NCBI GenBank assembly: GCA_963691815.1
Contig: OY829648.1
Span: forward strand, 13,335,973-13,399,972
Direction: 5' to 3'
Length of the DNA: 64,000 bases
DNA from: Echiichthys vipera
Taxonomy: Eukaryota; Chordata; Actinopteri; Perciformes; Trachinidae
The position numbers were made by a program, and so were the translations under genes. Below, piece by piece: positions 12,044-26,100 of this stretch. Position 1 is the stretch's first letter. Every line of letters begins with the position of its first letter. Under the pieces are notes generated by a model. The model ran no database searches and had not been told where the DNA came from. It worked only from the letters and a program-made list of their open reading frames with translations.

Positions 12044-15000
12044 TCGAGATAGAAATAGAGAGAGAGAAAGAGAGAATACAGGATATCTGTTTCTCCACAA
12101 CACACTGCTGACTAGAAAAGGGCTAAATGAACTGATGAATGAACGGATGGGTGGATGAACAGCTGAATGAATGGATAAATAAATGCCGGCATGTGTTGAG
12201 GAAAAAAACAAAACACTGATTAGAGGGATGGCGGAGGCAGTGGTGAGTGAATGTGAGCCAATCACACAGTTAGTGCATGGAGGGGACATGCGGGTGCAGT
12301 CATGTGATGGGAGAGTCACTGGAATCAAGACCGTCTCTTAATAAAAGTCATCCATCCCAAATTTACAGCGTGACAGTACATATCTGCAGTATTACAAAAG
12401 GAAGAGCTGAGATGATTTTTATTCAGTTACCCATTTTACGGCCAATGTACAATGACACCTTTTTTAATAACTTGGTTTCTTAGATATTTTAAAACGTTAA
12501 ATACACAACTACTTGAACACATTTTAATGTGTGAGCAGAAAAAAGATAGGGAACTATAATTCCCTTGTTCTTCTTGGTTAAATCAGTACAGTTATGACAC
12601 CTGTATCTTACTTGTGATAATAAATTATTAAATGCATTACGTCTCAAAAAGGCATCTGTAGTGTAGCTTAGTTACTACAAATGTGTCCTGTAATATATGA
12701 GTTTATTAAACAATGATAGCTTCATGAAACTTCAAGTTTACAGAATGAAACCGTCTCACTCAAGATACTGCCGGCATCCCCTCAAGGTCAACTGGTGAAA
12801 TGCCTTTACGCCACAATTGTGCCAAGTCAGCGACATATTGACTCCAGTCACTGGTCAGACCTAGAATAAATACTTTGCCCCAATGGTAATTTGAACTGAC
12901 CTAAGATGCAATTCCAGTGTAACAAGGTGCATGAAATGAAACATTTTGCAATTAAATATTCATCTCATTTCAGAATGAAATGTGCACATGCACAGGCTGT
13001 AATGTCAGTGTGCAGAGTTGGGATGGCTAACAAAAGCCAAATACAAGCAGCCTCTTACCTCTCCATTCACTGCCAACTATCAAATGGGACTTACTATTAT
13101 AAAGATAGATGTGTGTAAATAATTAATAGTAAATTAAGTTGTGTCCGCAACTACAAATAGGTTGGAGAGTCAATATATAGATGCATCTATAATTGCTATA
13201 TTGACAATTCCGTACATTTCCTCCTAAAAAATACAGTGCAACCTCAATCATGGGGCTTAAATTAAGTGCAATCCCAATATAGATCAGTAACAAACAATAA
13301 TTACAAGTATCAAGAATCTTTACAAGCCAAAAAAGAATATTGCATTCATAATAAAGAGCTAAAATATACACCAGCAGCAGACAGGATGCAAAAAAAAAAA
13401 ACTCTAATATGGAAGACTTAATAGCTCATGGCTCAAGAAACGAGGTTATCAAACAAATGATGCATCAGCAGCCTGCGACACTATAGCATGTGACATTTTA
13501 CAGCTGATTAGCTGATTAGGTCACTTCTTTGGGACTTTAATGGCAGTGGGTGGAGTGACTTATAAAGCCGGCCTGATTTGTTTTGTGGTTGTGACTTTAT
13601 TAAACGACTGAATGTGATTTACTAGCAGGAAACAAAGAGAAGAGGGCAGTGACTATTGAGAGTCAGATGAAGGTGAGGGAGAGGGCGAGAGGGAGGTGCT
13701 CACTTTGTCAAAGCTGGCAAATCGGTCAGCGTCCCGTACGTTGTGACGAGGAGGGGAGGAGGGGGCGAAGGGGTCGGCTAAAGGATCCTTGGCAGGCAGG
13801 GATGAGGAGGAGGAGGAGGCTGAGGTGGAGAAGTCTCCTGAAGGCTGTTGGAGAAAGGGCCCCCGTCGCTGGAAGGAGTCGGATGACTCTGTTCTGGAAA
13901 TGGACGATCTCTTTCCTGATAAACACAAACAGGCAGACACATGGTATACACATTAAAGCGTCATAGTATAAGTGTCAGACAGACACAGAATAAATAAGTT
14001 ATACTGCACAAAAACCATAAACTCTATAAAAGAAGTGGACGTAGCAACCGTGACGCCGCCCATTGGATTGTGGACTACCATTTAGAAGACTTTAGTTTGG
14101 TATTTGGCCATTGCTATCTTGTTTTTATGGAAGTCAGAGAATTACAGAGGGCAGAGCTGGGACCAGGGGGCGCTAAGCGACTAAAATGTTACTTTTAAAT
14201 TTAATGAATTGGAAACACACCATCAGAGCGACAACACACAAAAACAAGTTCACAGCTATTCTAACGAACACAATGCCATGGATATGCATTACTGGAAGCT
14301 TCTATCCTGTCGATGACACAGCGATCTGTCAATCCCAAGGTAGCCAAGCCCTAGTGCATACCCTGCTTTATCGTCTATTTTGCTCTAAATTGGACTAAAA
14401 TTTAGAAAAGGAACATTGTGCTGTATTGAGGAGGACATAAAAATAGCATTTAAGACCATGAAAAAATGTTTACTGGGGTAGTAATAAATTAAGTGAGAAG
14501 TAGGGTCATTTTCTCAGAATTTCTCTTCATGAACCAGCATATTGAATACAACAAATTTAACTTATAATGACTAACACATACTCTTATAATACATCCTGAA
14601 ATTACTAGTAAGAGCACTACAATAGTTAGCTTTTCATAGCAAGTACTGACCTGGAGGTGGGGGAGGTGGTCTTGTTGGCGTACCCGTTTTTGGGGGCAGA
14701 GCTGGTGGAACATCAGGGCCAGCTGACTGGCTGTCTTCCTGGAAAAGGTTTTTATTGTTGATGCCAAACTGGTCAGCACCGTTTGACTGCAACAGAAGGT
14801 TCACACCAAATCCAATTCATACAGTATTAAAGTACAGTATAATACAGAAGAAAATCAAAGATACAGGGAGTGGCTACTGTAGATCAGAGGTGGAATCACA
14901 GAAGCTTATTTTTTGCAATTTGGTAAAGACTTTGTTCAGTGTGCCATACAGTACTTTAAGAGCTTAAAATACTTTAATAGAAGGGCATCATTAATCAAAA

Positions 15001-18000
15001 ATATAGAGGTAACATTTTCAGAACAAACTTTCCAATAATTTATGATACTGCACATCAAACATTGCTGCATTTAGTGTTAAGAGTTTAGTATCCAGTTCCT
15101 CCACAGAGGAGAATAACGTACAAGCCATTTCCTCCCAAAAACCACAACACACTCAACAACTCACTCACAGTCTTCCTGCATGGTCCTTCTGGTTTTAAAG
15201 CAGAAGTCAGTTCACTGTGTCGCAACAACTCCTACTTCCACCGACTTAACTGTCATTATTTATGAACTCTGATATTCAGTGTGTTTCAATCCATATTAAG
15301 TTCATTCAGCACAGTGTAGCTAAACCACAGGATGTGAACAAGACCTCAATTACCTTCATTTCCTTTGGGAAAGCATAGAAATCTGCAAAGCCGCCTTGAT
15401 ATGATTCATTACCAAAGACAGCAGCAAACGGATCTGAAACACACAAGGATATATACAGACACTGTAAATAAGAGTATTTTTTACATTATAATACAACAGT
15501 TGCAATAGCTTCTGTTCCCAGAGGGTGGCACTGTGTCACAAGTCCTACCTGGATCTGAGCTGGCATTTACTGTAGTACCACCTGGAGCAAACGGGTCATT
15601 GGATACCGCAGTGTCCTTCTAAATGCAGAACATATAGTAGTTAGCATAGTGTACAATAAACTCTGCTGTGGTAGTGAATATCCTCATATGCGATGTACAT
15701 CACACAAAATTGAAATGAACTACTTCAGATCCCATTCTTTTATTTTCACTAAATTCACATTTAACAGAAATTACAGAATTTACCTTATTTATCTTATCTT
15801 GTTTTCCAGATCTGTACTGACTTAACAAAAGTTAACTGTTCTGATTTAAATCCCAACTGTTAAACTGTAAAATTGTGTCATTTTAGTTATTTTTACTACT
15901 TACAATTCAGTGATTTAAGGCTTTATACTTTTTTTGGGAAAGTACAGGAATATTGGCATAAGACAAAAAGTGTAGTTAGATGATGAAAAATAGGCATTTT
16001 TTTTAACTGACTACATTGGAAAATACAGGATTGCTAACTGCCGTATTAACAAAAATTACTGATGTAAACAAACCTTTAACAGCATCATAAAACATTCATT
16101 ACTGATATTTATTTGTTGTCATCTTATTCCTTATATTAAAATGCCCAATAAATATGTGAGTGAGTGCAATGGAACCAAGTTGTACAGTGGGCCAACTCAC
16201 CACTGCCAGATCATAGGAGGGTGGAGGGCAGCTGAAGGGATCTGTCCCGCTATCCTGAGAACCAAATGGATCCGCCTCCCCAATGGCGTTCACTTTGCCT
16301 CCGAGCGGGTCAGAATCGGCCATATTGTTTCCTGTGGAGCTGAATGGATCCTTGGCTGCTAAAGTTGAATTGGTAGGTTTGGAGGTGAAAGGATCTGGAC
16401 CTGCTGCTAGACCTGCTGCTGATGCAGCTGCTGCATCATTTGGCTTGGCTGCAAACAGGTCTGGTTCTGGCACGCCAGTAGTGGTACTAAAGGGGTCAGC
16501 TGAGGCAGAGAAAGGGTCTTCTGAGGAAAAGGGGGCACTGGCTGCCTTGAAGAAAGAGTCTGCTGCAAAGGGGTCTGACCCTTTGAATGGATCTCCACCG
16601 AAAGGATCTGATTTAAAAGAAACAACGTGGACATTTGAGTGTAGAATTGGTACATGCTTGTCAGATAACGCATCAAATACATATAGATGCACCTTTAAGT
16701 AATTGAAAGAGATTAGTTTTCCTGTTCATCACTTTCAAATAGGAGTTTAACTTACCTGCAACATCTGCTTTTCCAAATGGATCATCTTTGAATGGATCAT
16801 CTATAAAGTAAAAACTAACATCAATCTGACTACATTGAGGCTTTGGTACAAAATATATTTAAAAAATGTTGACCACATAATTCTGAAATTACCTAAAACA
16901 GTTCAAAATGTATAATAAATACAATTAAGTATTAAAAACAAATCACTTTAAAGAAAGGAACCTTGATATGAAGCCATTTTATTTGCAAGTTTCAGATGTT
17001 TGTGGGGACTCACGGTCAGTAAAGGGGTCCGCATGGAAGAAGTCCATCTCAGGCAGGGAGGGAGGGCTGGTTTGAGGCGGCATAGAGCGAGGACCGACTT
17101 GAGGTGGCAACGAGGAAGTGGTGGTTTCTGGGGACTCTTCTGGCTCCCGTTTGCTCTCTGGCTCCGGTGATGCAACCTGTTGGACAAAAACATGCTGACT
17201 TGCTTGAACACTGCATTAAATGATGTAAATGATAAACCTCAGAAAACATGGGTCTAACAAAAGTTACTCAGGCTGTTTACCTTTGGTGGGCTCTCTTTAG
17301 GCGATTCCTCTGTATCATTTACGACTTCCGAGGAGACGTCAGGTGTAGGGCTACTGTGTTCCTGGAGACATGAGGACATCACAGCAATGAGACTTGTGTT
17401 ACTTACAGAGACAGATTCTGTGAATTATACATTATATTTGGTAAAATTCATCGTTTGCCACAAAACAGATATCACACTCAATGTAAACTATGATTGCTGG
17501 TCTTTCAAATAAAGAGACAAGATCATGTTTTTGGGGAATAGAGAGGTTTTTTGCAATATAAAGAACAAAACAGCAGCATACAGTTGTAGTTGTAAGAGAT
17601 GGGTAGGTTTAAACGATTGACAACTAAGGCAGGTGTATTTATAATCCTCACCGTGTTCTCCTGTGGCTTGCTGGTCGACCGATTATTGTAAATCTCAGAG
17701 GACGCTAGACTAGTATAGAGATCATCCAAGGGATCATATTTCAACTTTTCCTCCTCTGGAGCCTCCGGACTCTCTTCCTCCTTCTCTTCTTCATCTTCTT
17801 CCTCTTTCTCTTTTTGATCTGAATTTTCTTTTTGCTGATAGCAGACAGCAGCTGGTTCTTCCTCCTTCAGCTCTTTAGGCTGGTCCTCCTGGAAAAGGTC
17901 CTGCTGGAAGGGGTCCCCCTGGTACAACTCTGCAGTGGGACCTGCTGATCCGTTGACCATGACAGGAGAGCTGTCCTCCAGGGCTCTCTTCCAGCTGAGC

Positions 18001-21000
18001 TGAGCAGTTACTGACCTCTCCTCCACCTGAAGGTCGTTCAGTTTCTGCTGAACCTAAGAGAGCAGAGGGATGGAGAGGTTCAAAGAATAACAGAGAGAAA
18101 CAGAAAAATAAAACATACATCGCATTTCCTGCAGTCACACAAAGTAACCGACCTGTGCAACTTGTGTAAAGGAGTCACGGACAGATTCTTGCAGAGGTGT
18201 GAGTTGCTCCTGAGCGGCCTGGACCTTCTCCTGCAGCCTCCTACTCTCCTCCTGCAGAGCGAGGAGCTCCTCTCGGGCTTGGACCAGCTCCTCCTCAAAC
18301 TGACATATCTTCTGTTCTTGCTCCTCATGCTCTGACTGCAGCGATGAAATCTGTGACAGACGTAACCATTATAAATAAGCTGGTCAGAAGAATGAAGTCA
18401 CGGACTGAACTGGGTTATCAATTTATACAACTGATGTAATTCACTAGTGGTCAGTTCTTTCTATAGTCACATAGCTTTCCATTAATGAAAATAAATTGGT
18501 CAGTCATGAAAAGAAAATTATACCGGACCGACCAGATAGGTCTCTTGGTTTGTCTGCTGGCGAATATGTGTCAGCTGCTCCTCCAGTGAGCCTTTCTGTT
18601 GGTCCAGCTCCTCCAAGGCCTCCTGGACCTTCTGACGCTGTGCTTGGAGCCGCTGCAGCACCTCACTTTCCCTCGCCACCTCATCCTGCAAGTCCTGCAG
18701 ACATTGAGCAAAAAGGAGACAGTGTGTTTGTTTATCATTTCACAGGAAAATCTTGGTAAAAAGAAACAGAATACAACAAAGACAAAGAGGGATCTGTGTC
18801 CACTTAGTTTGTTTTCTGAGCGGCTATGTTTTTTTTTGTTTTTTTTTAGTTGTTCCCAATAAGAAGAGAACATATGCGGTCACATAGAGAAAAGGCACTC
18901 GAATCCCACACTCCGCCTTTTTTGTTTCGGTGCTTGTAGTTGAAAATCTTTGAACTCTTCAAAAAAGCACTGGTGTCGTCATGGGCACTCCTGTTCAGAA
19001 AACTATTACAACAAAGACAGAAAAGCCCTTTTGTGGCAGCAGATCGACCAGACACTGATTGTTGGTGGGGAGTCGTGTGCTTGTTGTTAGCTGTATATAA
19101 AAAAAAACGCTATGTGGACACATGCCCTAACAGACTATAATTAAACAGATTATTTAATATATGAATAATTAAGAAAAGGAAAACAAGGGGCTCTTATAAT
19201 CTTCTAGGTCCTCAGAATGCGCAGGGATAAGAAAATATATATTTTTTTACATTGCTGTAGACATTGAGAAAAGGGACAAGAAGTGCATTCAAAACATAAT
19301 GAAAGCAAGAAGAAATGAGTAAAGGTTAAACGGAGGACAATTATTTTGTGAAAAGGGCAATCTACTGGTCTCAAGTGAATACCAAATTATCAACACCTAC
19401 ACCTTTTGTTTTCATGTCTCTCTATCTCTATTGTGCTGTCTAGTAAAAGGCAAAAAAAATAATTGAATGGAATTAACACATGAAGTGACTCATCAGTAGA
19501 GCAGAAGTGACACAAAACGACCATTTTTCCAGTCAACAGAGGCACCAAATGCTGTTACAAAGCCAACTGCAGCAGCAGTCTTTCTAAGGCAGGCAAATAA
19601 TTAGAAATACCAGTCTGATATGTGAATAAATAACAGTTTGACAGTTTACATCATCGCTACATGTCAGCCAGTAAACGGGCAAAAACAAAGCAAAATTCTC
19701 TTCTCCTGCTTTGAAGTTTTTCTCTTTTGTCCGTATTTGACAGTCCAGAATAATTCTTGTTGCAATAACAAATACTGACACTTGGAGGTACACAAGAGAA
19801 AACAATATATAAAAAAGGAGGCTGCACAATGACATGCCTTATACGTGCACATCACAGCCATATTTGTGTAAATAGAGGTGTATCTGTTTATTTAAATGGA
19901 CAACTACAAATACTTCAGAAAAGCACCTGAAAACTGTATGTGGATAGAAAAAGAGGGGAGAGAGTGGGGCAATGAGATGTAATAAAAAAGTGTCTGGCTT
20001 GACTCAAATCAGGGATGTTGCAATCATCAGAAAACATATAAATCTAGAATGCATTCTAACCACCAGACCCATATATACACCACTTATATTTGCAGCCTAC
20101 CCAACTAGATTTGCTTCCATATACACCAAAAAAGATATTCTCTTATTTTGTGTGCATTATTCTTTTAAAACATTTGTGAAAGTGTAGCCAAGGACTTTCA
20201 GCTTGTGAAACCAATGCTGCTGTTTTGCAACAGACTTCCAAGTGGTGGATGTCAGAGCTCCCTGTCACTGCGTGAGACTGCCACAAGTAAATCCTCAACC
20301 TTTGAGAAACACTGCAGGGGAAAAGTGTAGAGTCTGTACGGGGATCACGGCAACCAAAAGCACACAGTATGTGACGTCGAGGATATATTTAGAAGACACA
20401 ATACAGTATAAATAGCCAAAAGCACTTGAGGCAACCCTGCAGTGCAGCTAAGAAATTCAGCTACATCAGTGTGAGACTCTCTTGAGATCCACCCTCATAC
20501 TCCAACATCAGACTGAATTCCCAATAGCAGAACAGACTAGCCCTTTAAGCCATCAGCTCCCAAAATAGAGCCCATCTCTCAGGCTGGGAGCAGGCAGTAG
20601 AAACGCCTACACAAGGACACCAGCCTCTCCCGCTCTGAGAAACATTAACAGTGCTTCTGAACAAGCGTCTAGGACAAATGTATTATTGATCTTCTTCTAC
20701 AGTTTATACTTCACAACAAAAGTGGGGAACAGCATACCATCTGCTTTGTCTCAACAGGATTGTTCTTGAAAAAAAAAAAACAAGCAGCAGGAATAAATAC
20801 ACACATACACACACACACAAGCTTTGTTCCAACACTTATTACAAAAACAAAAGAGCAGAGAAGCAGTCCATCTCCTAAATATCTACACGACTCTGCCTTC
20901 GGTTGTGTCTGCCCGTAAATCCCTGTTTCTCTTGGTGTCCACTGCACTTGGAAAAAGAGACAAACTCACAGACAAAACAAAGACAGCGAGACCTTACCTG

Positions 21001-23048
21001 CACTTCGCTGCTGCGCTGTCTGATGGCCTCCTCCTTCTCCTTGATCTCCTCTTCCACAGTTACCTTCTCCCTGGGTGTCCAGCACAAGAGACAGGAGTAT
21101 TTAGCCACCAAGGACAGAGAGGGTAGACCCGGTACTCCAAGCCCACCCAGACCCAGCCAGTTCTCCACTGAACCTTCTTTACCCTGCCCCTGAATCACCA
21201 CCACCTCCTCTCCCTGAGCTACCATGATGTCCTGAACACCACAGTACAAAGAGAGTCGCCTGAGCGTCTGCAGCTGCAGCAGGTGTGTGTGTGTGTGTGT
21301 GTGTGATATGAAGACAGGTGGATTTTTTGTGTACGGCGCTGTATGCGTGATGAGTGTTGTAGAAAGTGAGAATGTGCTTGCTCAGTTAAGTGTGCGGTAG
21401 AAGAGGAGTGAGAGGCAGATGGCTGCCTTGAGGATGGAGGGAGGTAGAACAGGAGGAGGGACGAGTGATGATGAGCCAACTTACAACATCTATCATGTGT
21501 GCTGCCCGTATGTTCATCCTCTTTCATCCACCCAGCCAGAGAGGAAATGGAATGGGTGGGGCGGAGCTTATTGATTTGTGTTCAACCAACAGTTAATAAA
21601 CGTGTATTTTATTTTCCAACCATAAGAGGAAACACCAAAAACACTGTAATGTACTTTACTGTAAGTACAGGGCTGCTTTATTATGCAAAAAATCGTAATC
21701 AAAATTGTTTTTATTTTAATTATTCTACACAATAACGCAGTGACTTTGGAAACCTTTTCTATTTTTTAAGAATGGATTTTTTGTATATGTCAAATATAAT
21801 ACTATAAAATATATATATAAAATATTTAATTTAAAAAATATTTTAAAATTCACAAATAAAAATGAATATATATATATTTAAAATGAAGCATTTAGAAAGA
21901 AAAATAAATCATATATATTATGTTGTAACATGGGTGAACTACTACTACTAAACTAAACATACTAAACATAAACTACTAAACATATTCAAAATATATACTT
22001 TTTTCTAATAAGATCAAAATAAATGGGATCAAACATATACTGAAACCTATATTTAAAATTTTGGTATGAAGGGGCTTCATTTTCCAGACCAGACTTCTGA
22101 TCCAGCTAACATTTGAGTTTCAACTCGGATTTCTTGAACATTATTAAAACTACTACACTAAAAGTTATGCATGTATAACAAATGTTTAAAAAGGGGAAAT
22201 AAAACAAGACGCAGAGGCAGCGCACCAACATCATCGAGAAAATCCCTGACAAAAATAAATCCTGATTTAAATGTGCTACTTGAGCAACGCCCTGTAAATA
22301 AGGAGGTGCAAATTACAAATACACACATTATTGTTTCAGCTCTAAAAACAGTATTCATACATCGTAGACGAAAGGTGACATTTAATATGCATTATGTGCA
22401 TTTGCATTGTAAAAGCAGTACAGAAAACAACACTAGTTATTCCTGTCTGGTTTCACATTTACCACAGATGACTGAATAAAAATTTTTTAAAAAGATACAG
22501 GCATCAACCTTAGAAAGTACTTTGGTCAGTTATTTCAACACCGACTAAAAATAACAGCAGCTATTTTTATATTCTCTCTCCTTTCACATCAAACCTACAG
22601 TCAACTCAAGCTTAGTATGACACCCATTCTCCTCTTACCCATCATCATCATCATCATCTTCATCCTCATCATCATCATCTTGAGCAGAAGGCTGCTGCCA
22701 CGTTTTGAAGCAGTCACAAACATGGCTCATCTTTTCAAGCTTCTCTCGATCTGCTGCCTGTCTGAAGCTCTGATCTCTGTCACTTAGTTTCCACTTCTGT
22801 CCATCTTTCTTACCTCTCCTTCCTTCCCCCAACAGCTGGTGCGCTTGTGTGTGCACGGCTGTGTGTGCATGTATTGTGTGATGGGGGGTGAAAGGCGGAA
22901 CGATAACTTTCTCACTTCTCACTCTCAGCTTGCATGAATAGGGAAGCTGAATGCTTTTATGAAAATTAAATCCAAAAAAACTGATACTGAGCTAACCATC
23001 AATGAAACCAAGATTAAATGAACATTATAATATATTTATATAAAATAA

Positions 23049-23101
<53 letters not shown>

Positions 23102-26100
23102 CATACACACACTGTATATACACCTGTATATACATATACACACACATGCATGCACGTTCTTATTTTAGTGGAGAAAGGATATTGTTGTTGATAACATTTG
23201 ATGTACATCGCAGTAAAAAACTTGCTTAAATAGTGGATTAATGAACTATTGGAAACTTAACAGGTACAGGCCATCTTTAGACTGCATCTCGTCACCACCA
23301 GTGACATAACATGCAAAAATATGGCTTCAGCAGGAATGTGCATAGCTTTTTCCATTTAAAAAAAAATAAATAATTATGAGAGCAACATCTTACTTTTGTA
23401 GTTCGACAATCTCGTTACTGAGAGAGTCCAGCTCCTTGATGGCAGAGAAGTCAGCTGCCAGGTTAGCCATGTTGTTCTGAAGAAGAAGTGAGGCAGAGGA
23501 CACAAGAGGATTAAAGTCACTACTAAAGCTAAAACACCATAACAATGATGAAACTTCCTGTTCAGTAGATTATAGCTGCACTTTAATCAAATATGAATCG
23601 TAATGATGATGATTTTGGATCCCCACAATGAAATGAACATGATAGACTGCGATATTGTACATCTATAAAATATGTGCTCCCCTCATGGAAAACTCTACTG
23701 CGTATCACATCAAGCTCTTCCTAAACTAACAGCCAGCCACCATGGGGCGATCAAGATGTTTTGGCTTCACTTTTGGGGCACTGTCATGCCAGCCCATGAA
23801 AAACCTTTTTCTTTTTTTTGCGGCTGCAGTCAAGAGTAGAGGAGTACAATAGAACATAGAGCAGACGGGAAAATCAAATGTCTGGAGCAGGAGGAAAGAT
23901 GTAGTCCCTTTTGGGTACAATTTCATTTATATTTTTCTTTAAGGAAATGCACTGTGACTAAAGACCAGTCTTATTTAATGCAAATATCCATACGTTAGAA
24001 GGAATTTAGTGTGGAAGCAGTGCTCTAAAATCAGTGAATATTTTGATGAATAATCATGATCTCAATATTGGTCAAAAACCAAGAGATTTTCATTTTGGCT
24101 ATAACTGTGCAGCCCTACTGTAGGCTAAGAATGACTCATTTTGTAACATCAAGGAGAATGACAAAATACTATGTTGATGAGAATCCTGGATTCTTAGGAG
24201 GTGTTGCAGTGTAAAAGCAAAAACGAACAAAAGAGCTACACTGATGGCTTCACAAAAATCACACATGAAGTCACTGATGGAGACACAAAAATGTCAGGGA
24301 TGGGAGGGAGACTGACTCGAGGGCAATAACACTGGGAGGATTCTACATTACATTAATTAAGCTGGCTGATTTGCATCTACAGACCGCATGTGTTGCCATC
24401 GGTGCACCCTAAAATACTTAAAACAGCAACCTCTGCTCTTATCAGTTTACCTCCTAGATATATGATGATGAATACAAACATAGATAAATGTGATTCAGTT
24501 TGAGTAAAGCAAACACAAATGAGTGATACGAGGCGGAAAGCTGACAAAGAGAGGCAGATTGTTAAAAGCAATGAGATGCCCCCGAGTTAGAAAACTACTA
24601 CACACACACACTCACTCATTCAGGATCATCCCACTGCACGTGTGAAGTGGATGCAATGTAAAAATATAAAGAGTAGACCCAGAAGGAAAAGCATAAAAGT
24701 GTAAGTTGGAAAAGAAAGACAAAAGAATTTTAAAAAATGCACAAAAACAGGAGAAAGAAGGAACAATGTCAGTCAAAATAGGACTGGGGGAGATGTCCAA
24801 AATATTTTATCCTGATATATTTGTCAGCTCTCAACAACGATATACATCATGATACAGCGTGTTTTCTGGTAATTTAAAAAAAACACTGTAAATAGTCTAC
24901 ATGAAATAACCACATGGTAACGCCTATTTTTATATACTTTCATTAGTAGTATTATTTTCTCATTTCAACTTTAGTTAAATTAGATGAAATTATAGAGAAT
25001 TGTTTTTTCTAGCTATACACTCTGTTAACATGCATGCACATACGTAGTGTGATGTAAAACAAAACCACAATTTTCAAATGATTATCCCTCAAATATTTCA
25101 CTCATTATCAGCCAGCCCTAAGTCAGAATAATTAAAGAAGAAACTTATTTTTATCAAAAAATAAGTCAGTTATACAGCATACTATAGTAATAATAGACGA
25201 AGCATACATTAATAAAGACAAAAAAGCAAGAAGTTTATGACAGTGTAAGAAAAGAAACATACTGGCAGAGATTATCAGTGTCATTAGGGATGCATCGGTT
25301 CTGAATCAGGTTTTAATTACAAAAATCTTTTAATATTTTGTACCGTCAGGCACACTTTTTTTTATACAGACTTCAGTGCTCGGAGCGACTGACCTGTTTG
25401 ATGTTTTGTCTGTCAGATGGAGGGATCATCTCTGGGGAAAGACTCTGCGGAGGTTCCAGGCCTTTAGTCAGCCTCTGATTGATTAGATGAAGCGCCAGGG
25501 CAAACTGCTCTCGGGTCAGTTTACCGATGTCTCCAATGTCACAAAGCTCCCTGAGAACACAAACAGACCCAAGTTACATAAGAGAGTAACGATTTACACC
25601 TCAGGCAGTGACTGTTTGTGACTGGCCATCATGTTCAGCGGTTATGGACACACAGGACAGTCATAACAGGAAACTAATCAGCCGAGTGAAGATAAAAATC
25701 AATATCATGTGAGGTGTCAGCACGCACTACTGCAGAGCTGTGAAAACTGCTGTTATCCTCCTGCACCAATATCCCCTACGCCATCATTATTTGTTCACTG
25801 TCATTTCATTAATAATTACAAGCATTATATTTGTCTCGTTTAATCCTTTATCAAAATTGACAATTTTCAACTCCTATTCTTGGTAAAAATATAATTTTCT
25901 ATTCTGTTTATTAATGCTGTGGAAACAAAGCATGATTTGATGAAGTGATTTTACAGAATTTTTCTCCTTAATGCCAAAAAAATGTACTCTGTTGACTGTG
26001 ATATTCTTCAAATATGGTTATTTACCTAATGTGACAATCTGTTTCTCTATAACATTATTGTAGTTTCCTTTATTTGTAATATGACAAATATTACATTTCT

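Larger units (their letters stand above)
18153..25550 (-). other. eps15: eps15 exons 11-15: end of EH3 and coiled coil
   Basis: Exons: 25394-25550, 23394-23476, 20998-21070, 18533-18694 and 18153-18350. Exon 11 completes EH3 and ends in MIPPSDRQNIKQ. Exon 12 carries ADFSAIKELDSLSNEIVELQ, the conserved start of the heptad region. Exons 13-15 are rich in Gln, Glu, Leu and Arg with clear heptads (IKEKEEAIRQRSSEVQ), as expected for the dimer/tetramer-forming coiled coil that also contacts Eps15R and intersectin. Confidence 0.93.

Noticed and set aside
11844..12328. Minus-strand frames of Ser/Leu repeats
   Set aside because: They translate the GA microsatellite in an eps15 intron; no splice context or conserved sequence.
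20875..21249. A separate minus-strand gene of 124 codons
   Set aside because: Its right-hand half is eps15 exon 13 in frame and it runs through the donor at its end; only the upstream extension is kept as a finding.
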